Positions 17,276 to 26,657 are shown, counted from the stretch's first letter. The stretch is DNA of 28,647 bases from JAXHUM01 sp034189325 (GCA_034189325.1 JAXHUM010000097.1:1-28647), one strand, 5' to 3'. A program made the numbers and translations. The notes: generated by a model from the letters alone, not told the origin.

Positions 17276-18337
17276 TTACTGGCCGGGCTGATAGGCACAC
17301 AGGGGCTCTTCCGCAAGAAAATCGCCCGTACTCTCAAAGGCCCTGGCCCTGCATCCCCCGCAAAAGGGGAGGTATCGGCACCTGCCGCATTTCCCCTTAT
17401 AGTTGGAGAAATCTCGGAGTTGCTTAAAAATCGGAGAATCTCTCCACACGGAACCGAAAGTGGACTGCTTGAGGTCACCACAGTCCAGCTCGAGGTATCC
17501 GCAAGGCTGGACAATCCCCTGGTGGGAAATAAAGCAAAAGGCTGTTCCCCCCAGGCACCCACGGGTCATTGCATCAAGGCCGTACGTCTCGAAATCGACC
17601 TTTTCTCCCTTTTTGCGGGCCTCTTGGCGCAGGATTCTGTAATAGTGAGGAGCACAGGTGGCCTTTAGATGGAGGGGGACCTTATCGCGCATGCTGTAAA
17701 ACCATTGGAGCATGCTTTCGTACTCCGCCGCGTCTATTTCCTGGTTAATCATTTCCCTGGCGCGACCGGTCGGCACGAGCAAAAAAATATGGTGGGCCAC
17801 AGCCCCCAGTTTGACCGCCATATCGAGTATCCCGCCGATGTTCTTAGCATTGTGACGCGTAACAGTCGTGTTGATCTGAAATTCGATATCGGCATCTTTA
17901 AGCAACCGAATACCCTTCATGGCTCCCTTAAACGCTCCGTCCACTTTTCGAAAGGCATCGTGCTGTTGCTCATCCGCTCCGTCAATGGAAATACTGATCC
18001 TCTTGATACCGGAGATCTTGATTTCTTGAACCAACTCTCTCGTAAGGAGGGTCCCGTTGGTCGCCATGACCATCCGGAGTCCCGACCGGGTGCCGTGAGC
18101 GGCAAGGTCAAAGATATCATTCCTCAAAAGAGGTTCACCGCCGGTGAGAATGACAATCGGCTCTGAAACCTGGCTGATCTCATCGATAATGGTCATGCAT
18201 TTTTTAGTATCCAGTTCCTTGGGAAAGGGGCCTCTTTCCGATGCGGCCCTGCAATGGATACAGTTCAGATTGCAGGCCCTGGTCACCTCCCATGCCACAA
18301 GCCTCAGGTCCTTCTCGTGTGATATTGATCTGTCCAT
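17276..18337 (-). CDS. ahbD: Radical SAM heme synthase AhbD
   Basis: This 353-residue radical SAM enzyme has the cluster motif C22-x3-C26-x2-C29 (TRACNLNCIHC) and the following GGEPLLR. The C-terminal SPASM-like region has many cysteines (CLGGTAFC, VQPCGYLELDC, GKCGRCRYLPFCGGC, EPLCAY) for a second [4Fe-4S] cluster. AhbD oxidatively decarboxylates the two propionates of Fe-coproporphyrin III to give heme b, the last step of the alternative pathway. The assignment as AhbD (NirJ2 type) rather than AhbC rests on its short N-terminus and the end motif. It follows hemB after 181 bases. The ribosome site is weak, and a GC-rich hairpin lies just upstream of the start. Confidence 0.88.
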   Translation of the reverse strand: MDRSISHEKDLRLVAWEVTRACNLNCIHCRAASERGPFPKELDTKKCMTIIDEISQVSEPIVILTGGEPLLRNDIFDLAAHGTRSGLRMVMATNGTLLTRELVQEIKISGIKRISISIDGADEQQHDAFRKVDGAFKGAMKGIRLLKDADIEFQINTTVTRHNAKNIGGILDMAVKLGAVAHHIFLLVPTGRAREMINQEIDAAEYESMLQWFYSMRDKVPLHLKATCAPHYYRILRQEARKKGEKVDFETYGLDAMTRGCLGGTAFCFISHQGIVQPCGYLELDCGDLKQSTFGSVWRDSPIFKQLRDFSNYKGKCGRCRYLPFCGGCRARAFESTGDFLAEEPLCAYQPGQ

Positions 18338-18518
18338 ATCGTTCTTTTGGCTGCCCCGTGTCGGGGCACGTAACCCTATTCTACAGTATCTTGCGCGAAA
18401 ACTCGTGCAATCCCCCTATATCAGAAAAATGAAAGGCGGGATAGCCCCTTGAAGATGAAAATCGAAATTTCATGAAAAGTCCGAATTCTTGAGAAAGGAC
18501 AGGAAACGGCCCGGTGCA
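18338..18518 (-). promoter_or_regulatory. hemB-ahbD intergenic region with hairpin
   Basis: This is the only sizeable gap in the heme operon. On the minus strand a stem GCCCCG/CGGGGC (18353-18367, 3-base loop) ends 15 bases before the ahbD start, followed by A-rich sequence without a good Shine-Dalgarno match. There is no T tract, so it does not look like a terminator. A role in setting ahbD translation or as a processing site is inference. Confidence 0.35.
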
Positions 18519-19487
18519 TTATCGCGAATTGATAAGATGGGCCGCCTCCTTGGCGAAGTAGGTCAGAATGAGATCGGCCCCGGCCCTCTTAATGGAGGTG
18601 AGGAGTTCCATCATGGCCCTCTCTCCATCAATCCATCCTCTCTCTGCCGCCGCCTTGACCATGGCATACTCGCCGCTCACGTTATAGGCGGCCAGGGGGA
18701 TCGGGCAGGAGTCTCGGACTCGCCTGATCACATCAAGATAGGTCATAGCCGGCTTTACCATGATCATATCGGCCCCCTCTGAAATGTCGAGGGCCGCCTC
18801 CCTCAGGGCCTCGAGGGAATTTGCCGGGTCCATCTGGTAGGTTGAACGGTCTCCAAACATGGGGGTGCATTCGGCCGCCTCTCTGAACGGACCGTAGAAT
18901 GAAGAGGCATACTTGACGGCGTAAGAGAGAATGCTGACGCCGAGGTGGCCTTCTCCATCCAGAGCCTCTCGGATAGCTGCAACGCGTCCGTCCATCATAT
19001 CGGACGGAGCGACAATATCCGCGCCGGCCTCGGCATGGGACACGGCCTGTCGGGCGAGCGGTTCCAGGGTGGCATCGTTATCCACCTGCCCATCGATGAT
19101 CACCCCGCAGTGCCCGTGATCAGTATATTCGCACAAGCAGACATCCGTTATGACGATCATTTCCGGCAGGGTCTTTTTGATCGCGGAAATCGTCTGCTGG
19201 ACAATGCCGTCCGAAGCCCACGACCTGCTTCCAGTGGCATCTTTCTTGTCCGGCAGGCCAAAAAGAATGATTGCAGGGATCCCTAAGGACCAGAGTTCTT
19301 CGGCCTCTTTTACGACGACATCCACGGAAAACCGGTATTGGTCGGGCATCGAAGGGATGGGCTCCTTTATTCCCCGGCCAGGCTGTACAAACAGGGGGGC
19401 GACGAGGTCTTGAACAAGAAGAGAGGTCTCTCTGAGCATATTCCTGATAATGGGGGTCCTTCTCAGTCTTCGCGGTCGTATAATCAT
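18519..19487 (-). CDS. hemB: Delta-aminolevulinic acid dehydratase (porphobilinogen synthase)
   Basis: This 322-residue enzyme condenses two 5-aminolevulinates into porphobilinogen, the common tetrapyrrole precursor. The active-site lysines are K192 (SYAVKYASSFYGPFR) and K245 (MVKPAMTYLD). The zinc site has all three cysteines: C117, C119 and C127 in CLCEYTDHGHC, so this is a zinc-dependent type. Length is normal. The ATG overlaps the ahbC stop by one base (TAATG), which points to coupled translation. It sits between the two radical SAM genes of the post-siroheme branch, as in Desulfovibrio-type ahb loci. Confidence 0.97.
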   Translation of the reverse strand: MIIRPRRLRRTPIIRNMLRETSLLVQDLVAPLFVQPGRGIKEPIPSMPDQYRFSVDVVVKEAEELWSLGIPAIILFGLPDKKDATGSRSWASDGIVQQTISAIKKTLPEMIVITDVCLCEYTDHGHCGVIIDGQVDNDATLEPLARQAVSHAEAGADIVAPSDMMDGRVAAIREALDGEGHLGVSILSYAVKYASSFYGPFREAAECTPMFGDRSTYQMDPANSLEALREAALDISEGADMIMVKPAMTYLDVIRRVRDSCPIPLAAYNVSGEYAMVKAAAERGWIDGERAMMELLTSIKRAGADLILTYFAKEAAHLINSR

Positions 19488-20689
19488 TAAACAGCTTCCC
19501 GTTCCTTCGCGTCGGAGATCTCTTCATCAGTCAAATAGCAGGCAGGATCCGCTGCCCACACATCCCCGGTAACGGCTTCCGCCCTCACTCTAAAATTACC
19601 GGCACAGGTATCCAACCAACAACATTCGGTACAGCGACCCTTGATATGTCTTGCCTTTTCCTTCAGTTTTTTCATCAAAGGATCACTCAGGTCGGTCCAT
19701 ATTTTGCTAAACGGCCTTTTTGAGACATTGCCGAAGCTGTAATGCCTCCAGAATTGGTCGGGGTAGACCTCCCCGTTCCAACTAACGCACCCTATCCCCA
19801 GGCCGGAGCTGTTTCCCCCGTTCATCCTTAATAGCTGAAGGACCTCGTCCGATCGAGGATTCTCCTCCTTTACCATCCGAAGATAGAGATAAGGTCCATC
19901 CGCGTGATTATCCACCGTGAGAATCTCTTTAGGCAGTTGTCGATCGAAGAGGTCTTTGGTCCTGTCTATGATGAGGTCCAGGACGGCCCTGGATTCCTTG
20001 TGATCCAGACCCTCATGGACCAGCTCGGAACCCCTTCCGGAATAGACCAGGTGGTAAAAGCACACCCTTGGGATATCCAGTTCCTCCAGGAGATCAAAGA
20101 TATAAGGGACCTCGCCCACATTGAGGCGGTTCAGGGTAAAACGGAGCCCTACCTTGAGTCCGGCCTCCCGGCAGTTTTGAATGCCTCTCAATGCGTCCTG
20201 GAACGCCCCCACCCTTCCCCGGAAGTGGTCATGGATCTCTTCCCTGCCATCGAGGCTCACGCCTACGTAGCTAAGACCGATCTTCTTGAGTTCCTGTGCC
20301 TTTTCAGTCGTTATTAATGTCCCGTTCGTGGAGATGACAGCCCGCATACCCTTATCAACGGCGTATGCAGCAAGGGTCGTCAAGTCGGGCCTCAAAAGGG
20401 GTTCCCCTCCGGAGAAGAGGATAACAGGCACTTCAAAGGCCGCCAGGTCATCGATCAGAGAGAGACCCTGCTCATGTGTCAGTTCGCCCTCTCCCTTTTG
20501 GTTGACCGCTTTGGCATAACAGTGAAGGCAGTCCAGGTTACAGGCCCTGGTTACATTCCAGACAACCACAGGCTTTTTGTCGGCGGAAAACTGGAGCAGG
20601 TGGGACGGCAGGTCCCTCGACCGCCTTCCATAACGGAGGGCGTCGGAGGGCTCGATGGTGCCGCAGTATAATTTGGATATACCTATCAT
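19487..20689 (-). CDS. ahbC: Radical SAM 12,18-didecarboxysiroheme deacetylase AhbC
   Basis: This 400-residue radical SAM enzyme opens MIGISKLYCGTIEPSDALRY and continues LPSHLLQFSADKKP, characteristic of AhbC/NirJ1. The cluster motif is C50-x3-C54-x2-C57 (TRACNLDCLHC), followed by FSGGEPLLR. The C-terminal SPASM-like part holds GCVSWNGEVYPDQF, then GRCTECCWLDTCAGNFR and DPACYL. AhbC removes the acetate side chains at C2 and C7 of 12,18-didecarboxysiroheme to form Fe-coproporphyrin III. It lies 23 bases after the ClpX-like gene, and its stop overlaps the hemB start, so the three are one transcription unit. The ribosome site is weak (GGTGA far from the ATG), which fits coupling. Confidence 0.9.
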   Translation of the reverse strand: MIGISKLYCGTIEPSDALRYGRRSRDLPSHLLQFSADKKPVVVWNVTRACNLDCLHCYAKAVNQKGEGELTHEQGLSLIDDLAAFEVPVILFSGGEPLLRPDLTTLAAYAVDKGMRAVISTNGTLITTEKAQELKKIGLSYVGVSLDGREEIHDHFRGRVGAFQDALRGIQNCREAGLKVGLRFTLNRLNVGEVPYIFDLLEELDIPRVCFYHLVYSGRGSELVHEGLDHKESRAVLDLIIDRTKDLFDRQLPKEILTVDNHADGPYLYLRMVKEENPRSDEVLQLLRMNGGNSSGLGIGCVSWNGEVYPDQFWRHYSFGNVSKRPFSKIWTDLSDPLMKKLKEKARHIKGRCTECCWLDTCAGNFRVRAEAVTGDVWAADPACYLTDEEISDAKEREAV

Positions 20690-20712
20690 TCAAAAATTCA
20701 CCACAGGCCTTT

Positions 20713-22521
20713 CTATCCCTCGGGATCTTCTAAAGTGAATTTATCACGATAGTACTTCTTGATGAGATTATTCACATAACCCTCCATATCGATTACCGCC
20801 TCATCATTGATGACAAAACTCTCAATACCGGAGCGATCCTTAACCAGGTTCAGGCCGTATTCAAGCCTTTTCACCAGCTCAAGGGTCAGATCACTTGCCT
20901 CCTGACCCGTCTCCATGGCCTGTCGAATGATCTCATCAATGGCGCTTTCATCGAAGGAGACTTGCAGATCCAGCTTATCCCCCATCGAAGATTCCTCTGC
21001 CTTGATTTCATCATACATCCTGCAGAAGTTGTCGAAGGCGGTCGTGATATCGCACACCGTCTTGAGGTACAGGTCTGCAATGATATCCATCCGTTTTTCG
21101 TTAAGGTTGAGGTCCGACTTCTTGCGAAAATCATCAGCCCTGGAACGAATATGTTTCTTGATACCTTCAAGATGTTTGCTTTTGGCCTCTTCAAAGGCCT
21201 TCAGACGATCAGGATCATCCGGATTGTTCAGGAGGGCCTTAAGCTCGGAGACAGGGTCCTCAACAAGCTTAGCCGTCACCAAGAGCCTATTGATATCGGT
21301 TGAGGGGAGTGTCTTTTCAAACGGAATGAGTCCCTTCTCAACGGCGCTGACCAGGCCTCGTGCGCCGGTCTTTGCTTCTGCTGCGTTTTCAGCGATTTTG
21401 ACCAAGGCCTCATTTTCGAAGACGATATCAATGCCATAGGCGCTGAAATCCAAGCGTTTACTCAATATAATCGGGTTGTTGGGGTTCTTCAAGATCTCAT
21501 AGAGGTCTTCCTTGTTAAGTTCGTCAAACACGACTATGACGGGAAGCCTGCCGACAAATTCGGTTTCAAAACCGAAGTCCGTCAGGTCCTGGGCCGTGAC
21601 CTCTTTCAGAATCTCCCAGGGGATTTCAGTCGGCCTGACATCCGCCTCAAAGCCGATCCCCTGACTCTGAAGTCTCTTCTTGATGATCTCGGCAAGATCA
21701 CCGAAGGCCCCGCTCATGATGAAGAGGATATTCTTGGTGTTGACTATCTTTTTCTCTCTCTTTCCGGTCTTCCTGTAATGTTCAATGGCCTGAATCTGTG
21801 ATATGGGGTCATGGGGAACCTTGAGGTCCACGTCGGTCTCTTCCATGGGCTTTAGAAGCGCTCTCTGCACTCCCGTTCGGGAAACATCATGTCCAATGAT
21901 ATTACTGGAGGAAGCGATCTTGTCGATTTCATCAATATAGACAATACCATTCTCGGCGAGATCGTAGTCTTCATCCGCCTCATAGACAAGATCTCTGATA
22001 AGGTCTTCCACGTCTCCGCCCACGTAACCGGTTTCACTGAATTTTGTGGCATCGCCCTTGACAAAGGGGACCCCTAACTTTTGGGCGATAAGCTTAATGA
22101 TATAGGTCTTGCCGACGCCCGTCGGGCCGATCATGAGAACATTGTTTTTGATCATGCCGACGCCGGAGGCCTTCTTCTCCATTCCCGATTGCCTGGCATG
22201 TTTGATTCTGTTGAAGTGGGTGCAGATCTTTGTCGCCAGAACCGCCTTGGCGTCAGCCTGCTTGATAACAAAGCTGTCAAGGTACGTTTCCAACTCCTCA
22301 GGCAACAGATCGAAGTCTGGGAGGCCTCCAGATTCCGGGCCCTTGCCCGAATCATCTGTTGCTGCCTCATCCTGATTTGGAAAAACCAGGGGAGAGATAA
22401 TCTTGATCCTCCCACCATACTTCTTGGAAAGGTATTCACTTAACTCTTTTTCCAGTTCCTTCTGATCAGGTATCTTCGCCGCACGTTCATCCGACTCTGA
22501 ATGCTCGTTGCTTTTTACCAT
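20713..22521 (-). CDS. ClpX-like AAA+ ATPase with long C-terminal extension
   Basis: This 602-residue AAA+ protein of the ClpX/HslU type has Walker A GPTGVGKT (132-139), pore loop GYVG (165-168), Walker B VYIDEIDK (194-201) and sensor-2 GARGL (386-390). The tripeptide IGF (289-291, in QGIGFEA) sits where ClpX carries its ClpP-docking loop. It differs from canonical ClpX (about 420 residues): there is no N-terminal four-cysteine zinc finger but a charged 70-residue lead, and about 170 extra residues follow the small AAA domain, acidic and helical. It may be an unfoldase with dedicated clients. It has a strong site (GAGGAGGT, 7 bases before the ATG) and heads the heme operon, 23 bases before ahbC. 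Confidence 0.88.
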   Translation of the reverse strand: MVKSNEHSESDERAAKIPDQKELEKELSEYLSKKYGGRIKIISPLVFPNQDEAATDDSGKGPESGGLPDFDLLPEELETYLDSFVIKQADAKAVLATKICTHFNRIKHARQSGMEKKASGVGMIKNNVLMIGPTGVGKTYIIKLIAQKLGVPFVKGDATKFSETGYVGGDVEDLIRDLVYEADEDYDLAENGIVYIDEIDKIASSSNIIGHDVSRTGVQRALLKPMEETDVDLKVPHDPISQIQAIEHYRKTGKREKKIVNTKNILFIMSGAFGDLAEIIKKRLQSQGIGFEADVRPTEIPWEILKEVTAQDLTDFGFETEFVGRLPVIVVFDELNKEDLYEILKNPNNPIILSKRLDFSAYGIDIVFENEALVKIAENAAEAKTGARGLVSAVEKGLIPFEKTLPSTDINRLLVTAKLVEDPVSELKALLNNPDDPDRLKAFEEAKSKHLEGIKKHIRSRADDFRKKSDLNLNEKRMDIIADLYLKTVCDITTAFDNFCRMYDEIKAEESSMGDKLDLQVSFDESAIDEIIRQAMETGQEASDLTLELVKRLEYGLNLVKDRSGIESFVINDEAVIDMEGYVNNLIKKYYRDKFTLEDPEG

Positions 22522-22875
22522 ATTTCTACCTCCTCAAACGAAAGTCTCAATCCGATTGGCAATTGACTATTTTCGTTTTATGGTTTTGAATAGCCTCTCA
22601 TCGATGACAAAATAAAAATTTTCCTTTGGGATTATTGCGGGTTTTTAAGTCAATCGAGATAAATTTGGCATAATAATAATTAGAATAACCACGTTCATAA
22701 ATACCTTTAATAGTATAAGCACTGGATATTGTGATTTCAAGCCGAATTATTTTGGACACAAAACATTGGCGCATGGTCGCCGCTTTATCGCGATTTTATT
22801 AGATTACACAGATTCATAACCTCTGGCTTCATACAAGTGATGGTGTTGGCCGGAAGTGGAGGCAGGTCGTATCCT
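22522..22875. other. AT-rich divergent region, ClpX-like/heme operon and purL
   Basis: This 354-base region must carry promoters in both directions. It is clearly AT-rich at 22560-22730 (for example TAATAATAATTAGAATAA). On the plus strand TTGACT (22563-22568) stands 17 bases from TTGAAT (22586-22591), a weak match. I cannot choose a promoter for the heme operon. Before purL, GGAGG lies at 22858-22862. No RNA gene is recognised. Confidence 0.4.
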
Positions 22876-25869
22876 ATGGTTGCACGACTCGAAATCAAAC
22901 TGAAAAGGGAACTCCGAGATGCTGAAGGTGTATCTATCCAACGCAAGGCCATCGACTATTTCCACCTTCCGGTGGAGGACATTCGCGTTATAAGGGTTCT
23001 GATTCTTGACATCGATCTGAGCGGAAAGGAGCTTGAAAAGATCCGAACCGAGATCTTTACAAATCCTGTTACCGAGGAATCGTCCTATGCCCCAATAGCC
23101 TCCGGCTTTGACTGGCTGATATGGGTCGGACTCAGGCCGGGTGTCAGGGACACCGCCGGCAGCACGGCGGCTGAGGCCATCGAAGACCTCTTGGGGATAA
23201 GGCTTAAACAGGACCAAGCGGTTTATACGTCCAAACTGTATGAGATCAGAGGGGCCCTGTCAGAGGCCCAGGTTCATGCGATTGCCGATGAGCTTCTGGC
23301 CAACGGTATTATCCAGCAGACCAGGGTTATTTCAAAAGAAGAGTGGTTGGTTGAAGAAGGGATAGGGACTCCTGTGCCCAAGGTCATTCTTGATCATCAA
23401 CCACAGGTGGGGACCATCACCATCAGCAGCGATGAGGAGGTCAAACGTATCTCCGATGAGCGCAATCTTGCCCTAAAAGAGAGGGATATCCCAGTTATCC
23501 GGGATTATTTTTTGAGGGATGATATCATCCGTTCAAGAAAAGAGGTGGGGCTTTCGCTTCCTACGGATGTGGAAATAGAGTATATCTCTCAGGCAAGGAG
23601 TGATCACTGCAATCATAATACCTTCAGAGGATTATTCAGATATCGAGATCTCGGTTCAGGTCGTCAAGAGGTGATTGATAATCTCTTCAAGACTTGCATC
23701 GAGGCCCCCACCCTCAAGATCAAGGAAGAAAAGGACTGGGTCGTCTCGGTTCTCTGGGACAATGCCGGTGTCGGGATGTTCGACCAGGAGCATTACTATG
23801 TGATTACCGGTGAGACCCACAACAGTCCCTCCAATATGGAGGCATACGGCGGTGCGATTACAGGTATCGTGGGCATTTATCGAGACCCCATGGGGACAGG
23901 CAAAGGCTCAAAATTGATTCTCGGAATGTATGGTTATTGCGTGGGGCCCAGGGATTATTCGGGCGACCTCAGACCCCATCTGCACCCTAGGCGGCTCCTT
24001 GATGGAATCATTGAAGGCGTCAGAGATGGAGGAAACAAGAGTGGGGTCCCCACACCCTTTGGTCTGCTTCTTTTCGACGAAAGCTACCTGGGAAAATGCC
24101 TTGTCTTTGTGACTGCCATGGGGATCATGCCCGCCCGGATAGGCCGGGGATCTTCCCACGAGAAATACACATCGCCCGGGGACCTTATTATCATGTCAGG
24201 AGGGAGAGTCGGTAAGGATGGAATCCACGGTGTGACGGCAGCCTCTGAGACCTTTAGTGAACATACGCCTGCCGGTCATGTTCAGATCGGCGATCCCTAT
24301 ACTCAAAAGAAAATGCATGACTTCCTCCTTGAAGCGAGGGACAAAGATCTGATCACATTTATCACTGATAACGGCGGAGGGGGACTCTCCTCCTCTATTG
24401 GAGAGTCCGCCCGTTTCAGCAACGGCTGTTTTGTTGATCTCGCAAAGGTGCCCTTGAAGTATGACGGCCTCGATCAATGGGAAATATGGGTCTCTGAATC
24501 ACAGGAAAGAATGACGATAGCCGTAAAGCCTGAACACCTGGAGCGGTTTATGGAGCTCTCCGACAAACATGCGGTCGAAAGCACGGTTATCGGGGAGTAC
24601 AACGATTCAGGATACCTCCGGTTGGACTACGGGAAAAGGACCTGCGCCTACATAAAAATGGACTTCCTGGAGGCCGATTTCCCCCAGTGGGAATTTGATG
24701 CCGAATGGATTCCTCCCCAACTGAGGGGACTTTCCGAGCCTGTCTTGAGCGAGCCGGCAGATCATGGGGCCCTGCTCAAGGCGATTCTGTCCCGACCCAA
24801 TATCTGCAGCCGCAACTGGATAGCCCGGCAGTACGATCATGAAGTCCAAGGGGGAAGCGCCGTAAAACCGCTGGTCGGAAAGAGACGGGACCTCCCCAGT
24901 GACGGAGTCGTTGTCAGACCCGTTCTTGAATCGAACCGGGGCATCGTGGTGTCCCAGGCGCTGAATCCCTTTTATTCCCAGATTGACACTTACAAGATGG
25001 CTGCGGCAACCATAGACGAGGCCGTGCGCAAGACCTTGGCAATAGGTGGCGATCCCCATCACCTTGGAGGGGTGGACAACTTTTGCTGGCCCACTGTTGA
25101 GTATGACCCTGTGACCAATCCTGACGGCAAGTACAAGGCAGCGCAGCTGGTGAGGGCGAATTGGGCCTTAAGAGACTGCTGCCTCGACTACGGCATACCT
25201 CTACTTTCCGGCAAAGACAGCATGTATATTGATGGGAACCTGGAGGGTCCTTATGGTGAAAGGCGGAAAGTGTCAGGTCTTCCGACTCTCCTATTCACCG
25301 TCACAAGTGTGATCGACGACCTTTCGCGGTGTGTGACCATGGATGCGAAGGTCCCCGGAGATCTTGTGTTTGTCATCGGCGAAACCAAGAATGAGCTTGG
25401 CGGGAGCGAGTATTACCAGATGATGGAGGTCGTGGGTCTCAACGCCCCATCAGTGGATTGCAAGGCCCTGTGGCCCGAGTATCTGGCCGTGAGCAGGGCG
25501 AACAGGGGAAATCTGCTCTCATCATGTCACGCCGTCACGCGAGGAGGGCTGGCCGTGCATCTGGCGATGACGGCAATGGCAGGAGAGGTGGGAATGGAGA
25601 TTGATCTTGCCGAAGTGCCGGCAGAGCCGGGTCTCACCTCGAGCCAGATCCTTTACTCCGAGTCCTGCGGTCGCTTCATCGTAACGGTGACCCCGGGAAA
25701 AAGAGAACACCTTGAGAAGGTCTTCTCGGGCATGAATATCAGCTGCATTGGTGTGGTCACGGAATCGACCTCTCTAATCATCAGGGACAAAAGCGGTCAG
25801 ATCCTCATGGAGGAGGAGGTTTTCGATCTGAAGGACAGATGGAACAGGCCTTTCGGGGATCTGGTTTAG
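22876..25869 (+). CDS. purL: Phosphoribosylformylglycinamidine synthase, PurS-like/PurL fusion
   Basis: This 997-residue enzyme of purine synthesis uses ATP and glutamine-derived ammonia to convert FGAR to FGAM. Residues 1-160 resemble two PurS-like units in tandem (one starting MVARLEIKLKREL, another around GLRPGVRDTAG). The PurL core follows, with catalytic-site SDHCNHNTF near 242-250, GETHNSP (312-318), DNGGGGLSSSIGE from 498, SESQERM, and HLGGVDNF then PLLSGKDSM in the second half. There is no glutaminase domain; purQ supplies it downstream. I chose ATG 22876 because the PurS-like strand begins there and GGAGG lies 13 bases before it; the frame is open to an ATG at 22837 without a site. 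Confidence 0.93.
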   Translation: MVARLEIKLKRELRDAEGVSIQRKAIDYFHLPVEDIRVIRVLILDIDLSGKELEKIRTEIFTNPVTEESSYAPIASGFDWLIWVGLRPGVRDTAGSTAAEAIEDLLGIRLKQDQAVYTSKLYEIRGALSEAQVHAIADELLANGIIQQTRVISKEEWLVEEGIGTPVPKVILDHQPQVGTITISSDEEVKRISDERNLALKERDIPVIRDYFLRDDIIRSRKEVGLSLPTDVEIEYISQARSDHCNHNTFRGLFRYRDLGSGRQEVIDNLFKTCIEAPTLKIKEEKDWVVSVLWDNAGVGMFDQEHYYVITGETHNSPSNMEAYGGAITGIVGIYRDPMGTGKGSKLILGMYGYCVGPRDYSGDLRPHLHPRRLLDGIIEGVRDGGNKSGVPTPFGLLLFDESYLGKCLVFVTAMGIMPARIGRGSSHEKYTSPGDLIIMSGGRVGKDGIHGVTAASETFSEHTPAGHVQIGDPYTQKKMHDFLLEARDKDLITFITDNGGGGLSSSIGESARFSNGCFVDLAKVPLKYDGLDQWEIWVSESQERMTIAVKPEHLERFMELSDKHAVESTVIGEYNDSGYLRLDYGKRTCAYIKMDFLEADFPQWEFDAEWIPPQLRGLSEPVLSEPADHGALLKAILSRPNICSRNWIARQYDHEVQGGSAVKPLVGKRRDLPSDGVVVRPVLESNRGIVVSQALNPFYSQIDTYKMAAATIDEAVRKTLAIGGDPHHLGGVDNFCWPTVEYDPVTNPDGKYKAAQLVRANWALRDCCLDYGIPLLSGKDSMYIDGNLEGPYGERRKVSGLPTLLFTVTSVIDDLSRCVTMDAKVPGDLVFVIGETKNELGGSEYYQMMEVVGLNAPSVDCKALWPEYLAVSRANRGNLLSSCHAVTRGGLAVHLAMTAMAGEVGMEIDLAEVPAEPGLTSSQILYSESCGRFIVTVTPGKREHLEKVFSGMNISCIGVVTESTSLIIRDKSGQILMEEEVFDLKDRWNRPFGDLV

Positions 25870-25935
25870 ACCGAACAACCTCAATAGATCGCACCGGAGG
25901 AAGAGGTGGATTGAGCCGCATAAGCGGGCCTTTTC

Positions 25936-26388
25936 TCAGAGAAAAGATCTCCTTCCGTTTCCATTCCTCATCTTATAGTAGGTCTTGATGATCAGGTTCC
26001 TGACATAAGGATTGAAAAAGGAGTATCTTGCCCATGGTTCGGGATCTCTCCAGTTAAATATGTTCGAGAGGGCCACAATGGTGCCGGAGCTGCGGGACCA
26101 ACCCATGTCGCAATTGACCAGAATGTGAGAAACCCCGTTGTTTGTCTGTTCTATCACAAATTCAATCACCTCTTCCGCCTGGTCCGGAGTCATCATGGTG
26201 TATCCGTCCATGAATCTGAGGTGATGGGGTTCCAGGTCGTGAAACTTCAACTCCAGGGTTGGTACCTTAAATTTGACATCCGCAATAGGATCATTCGGAT
26301 CATGGATCGATATCCAGGCCACCCCCTCACTGCTTTCGAGTTCCAGCTCACCAATCGTTCGCCTGCCGTAGATACTGAATTCCAACAT
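25936..26388 (-). CDS. Cysteine phosphatase-like protein (PTP/DSP CX5R loop)
   Basis: This 150-residue protein carries the protein-tyrosine/dual-specificity phosphatase loop C93-DMGWS-R99-S, with Asn92 in place of the usual His before the Cys. Asp51 (FHDLEP) is a candidate general acid. The DQAEEVIEFV helix before the loop also fits the fold. The small size resembles bacterial cysteine phosphatases of unclear substrate. It is a single gene running against purL and purQ, its end 66 bases from the purL stop. No ribosome site is obvious at ATG 26388. Activity on phosphoprotein, nucleotide or inositol phosphate cannot be told. Confidence 0.75.
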   Translation of the reverse strand: MLEFSIYGRRTIGELELESSEGVAWISIHDPNDPIADVKFKVPTLELKFHDLEPHHLRFMDGYTMMTPDQAEEVIEFVIEQTNNGVSHILVNCDMGWSRSSGTIVALSNIFNWRDPEPWARYSFFNPYVRNLIIKTYYKMRNGNGRRSFL

Positions 26389-26622
26389 ATGCCAAACTCT
26401 CGCTCAGGTGTTAGTAGATCTCACTGCAAGGTCCTGACAGCCCTGTATCAACGGAAAGTATCTCCTATTTAGTTTATTTTGTCACTTCGAATCTTGCCTG
26501 ATCGGGCATTTTTGAGATGGCCGTGGGCGCTGTATCCTATAACCCCGAACGAATCGAGGCCATGGGAAGAGGCTCGTTAGTGTCCCCTCCAGGAAGGAGA
26601 TTGGCATGTGGCCTTATAGTAA

Positions 26623-26651
26623 TTGACATGGGACGGACCTTTTTCTAGTAT
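26623..26651 (+). promoter_or_regulatory. Strong sigma70-type promoter upstream of purQ
   Basis: A perfect TTGACA (26623-26628) and TAGTAT (26646-26651) have a 17-base spacer. Transcription should begin near 26658, some 318 bases before the purQ start. So purQ seems to be expressed separately from purL. Confidence 0.7.
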
Positions 26652-26657
26652 GATGAA

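Noticed and set aside
22837..22875. Upstream ATG of the purL frame
   Set aside because: No ribosome site; the residues before MVARLEIKL do not look like PurS, and GGAGG lies downstream of this ATG.
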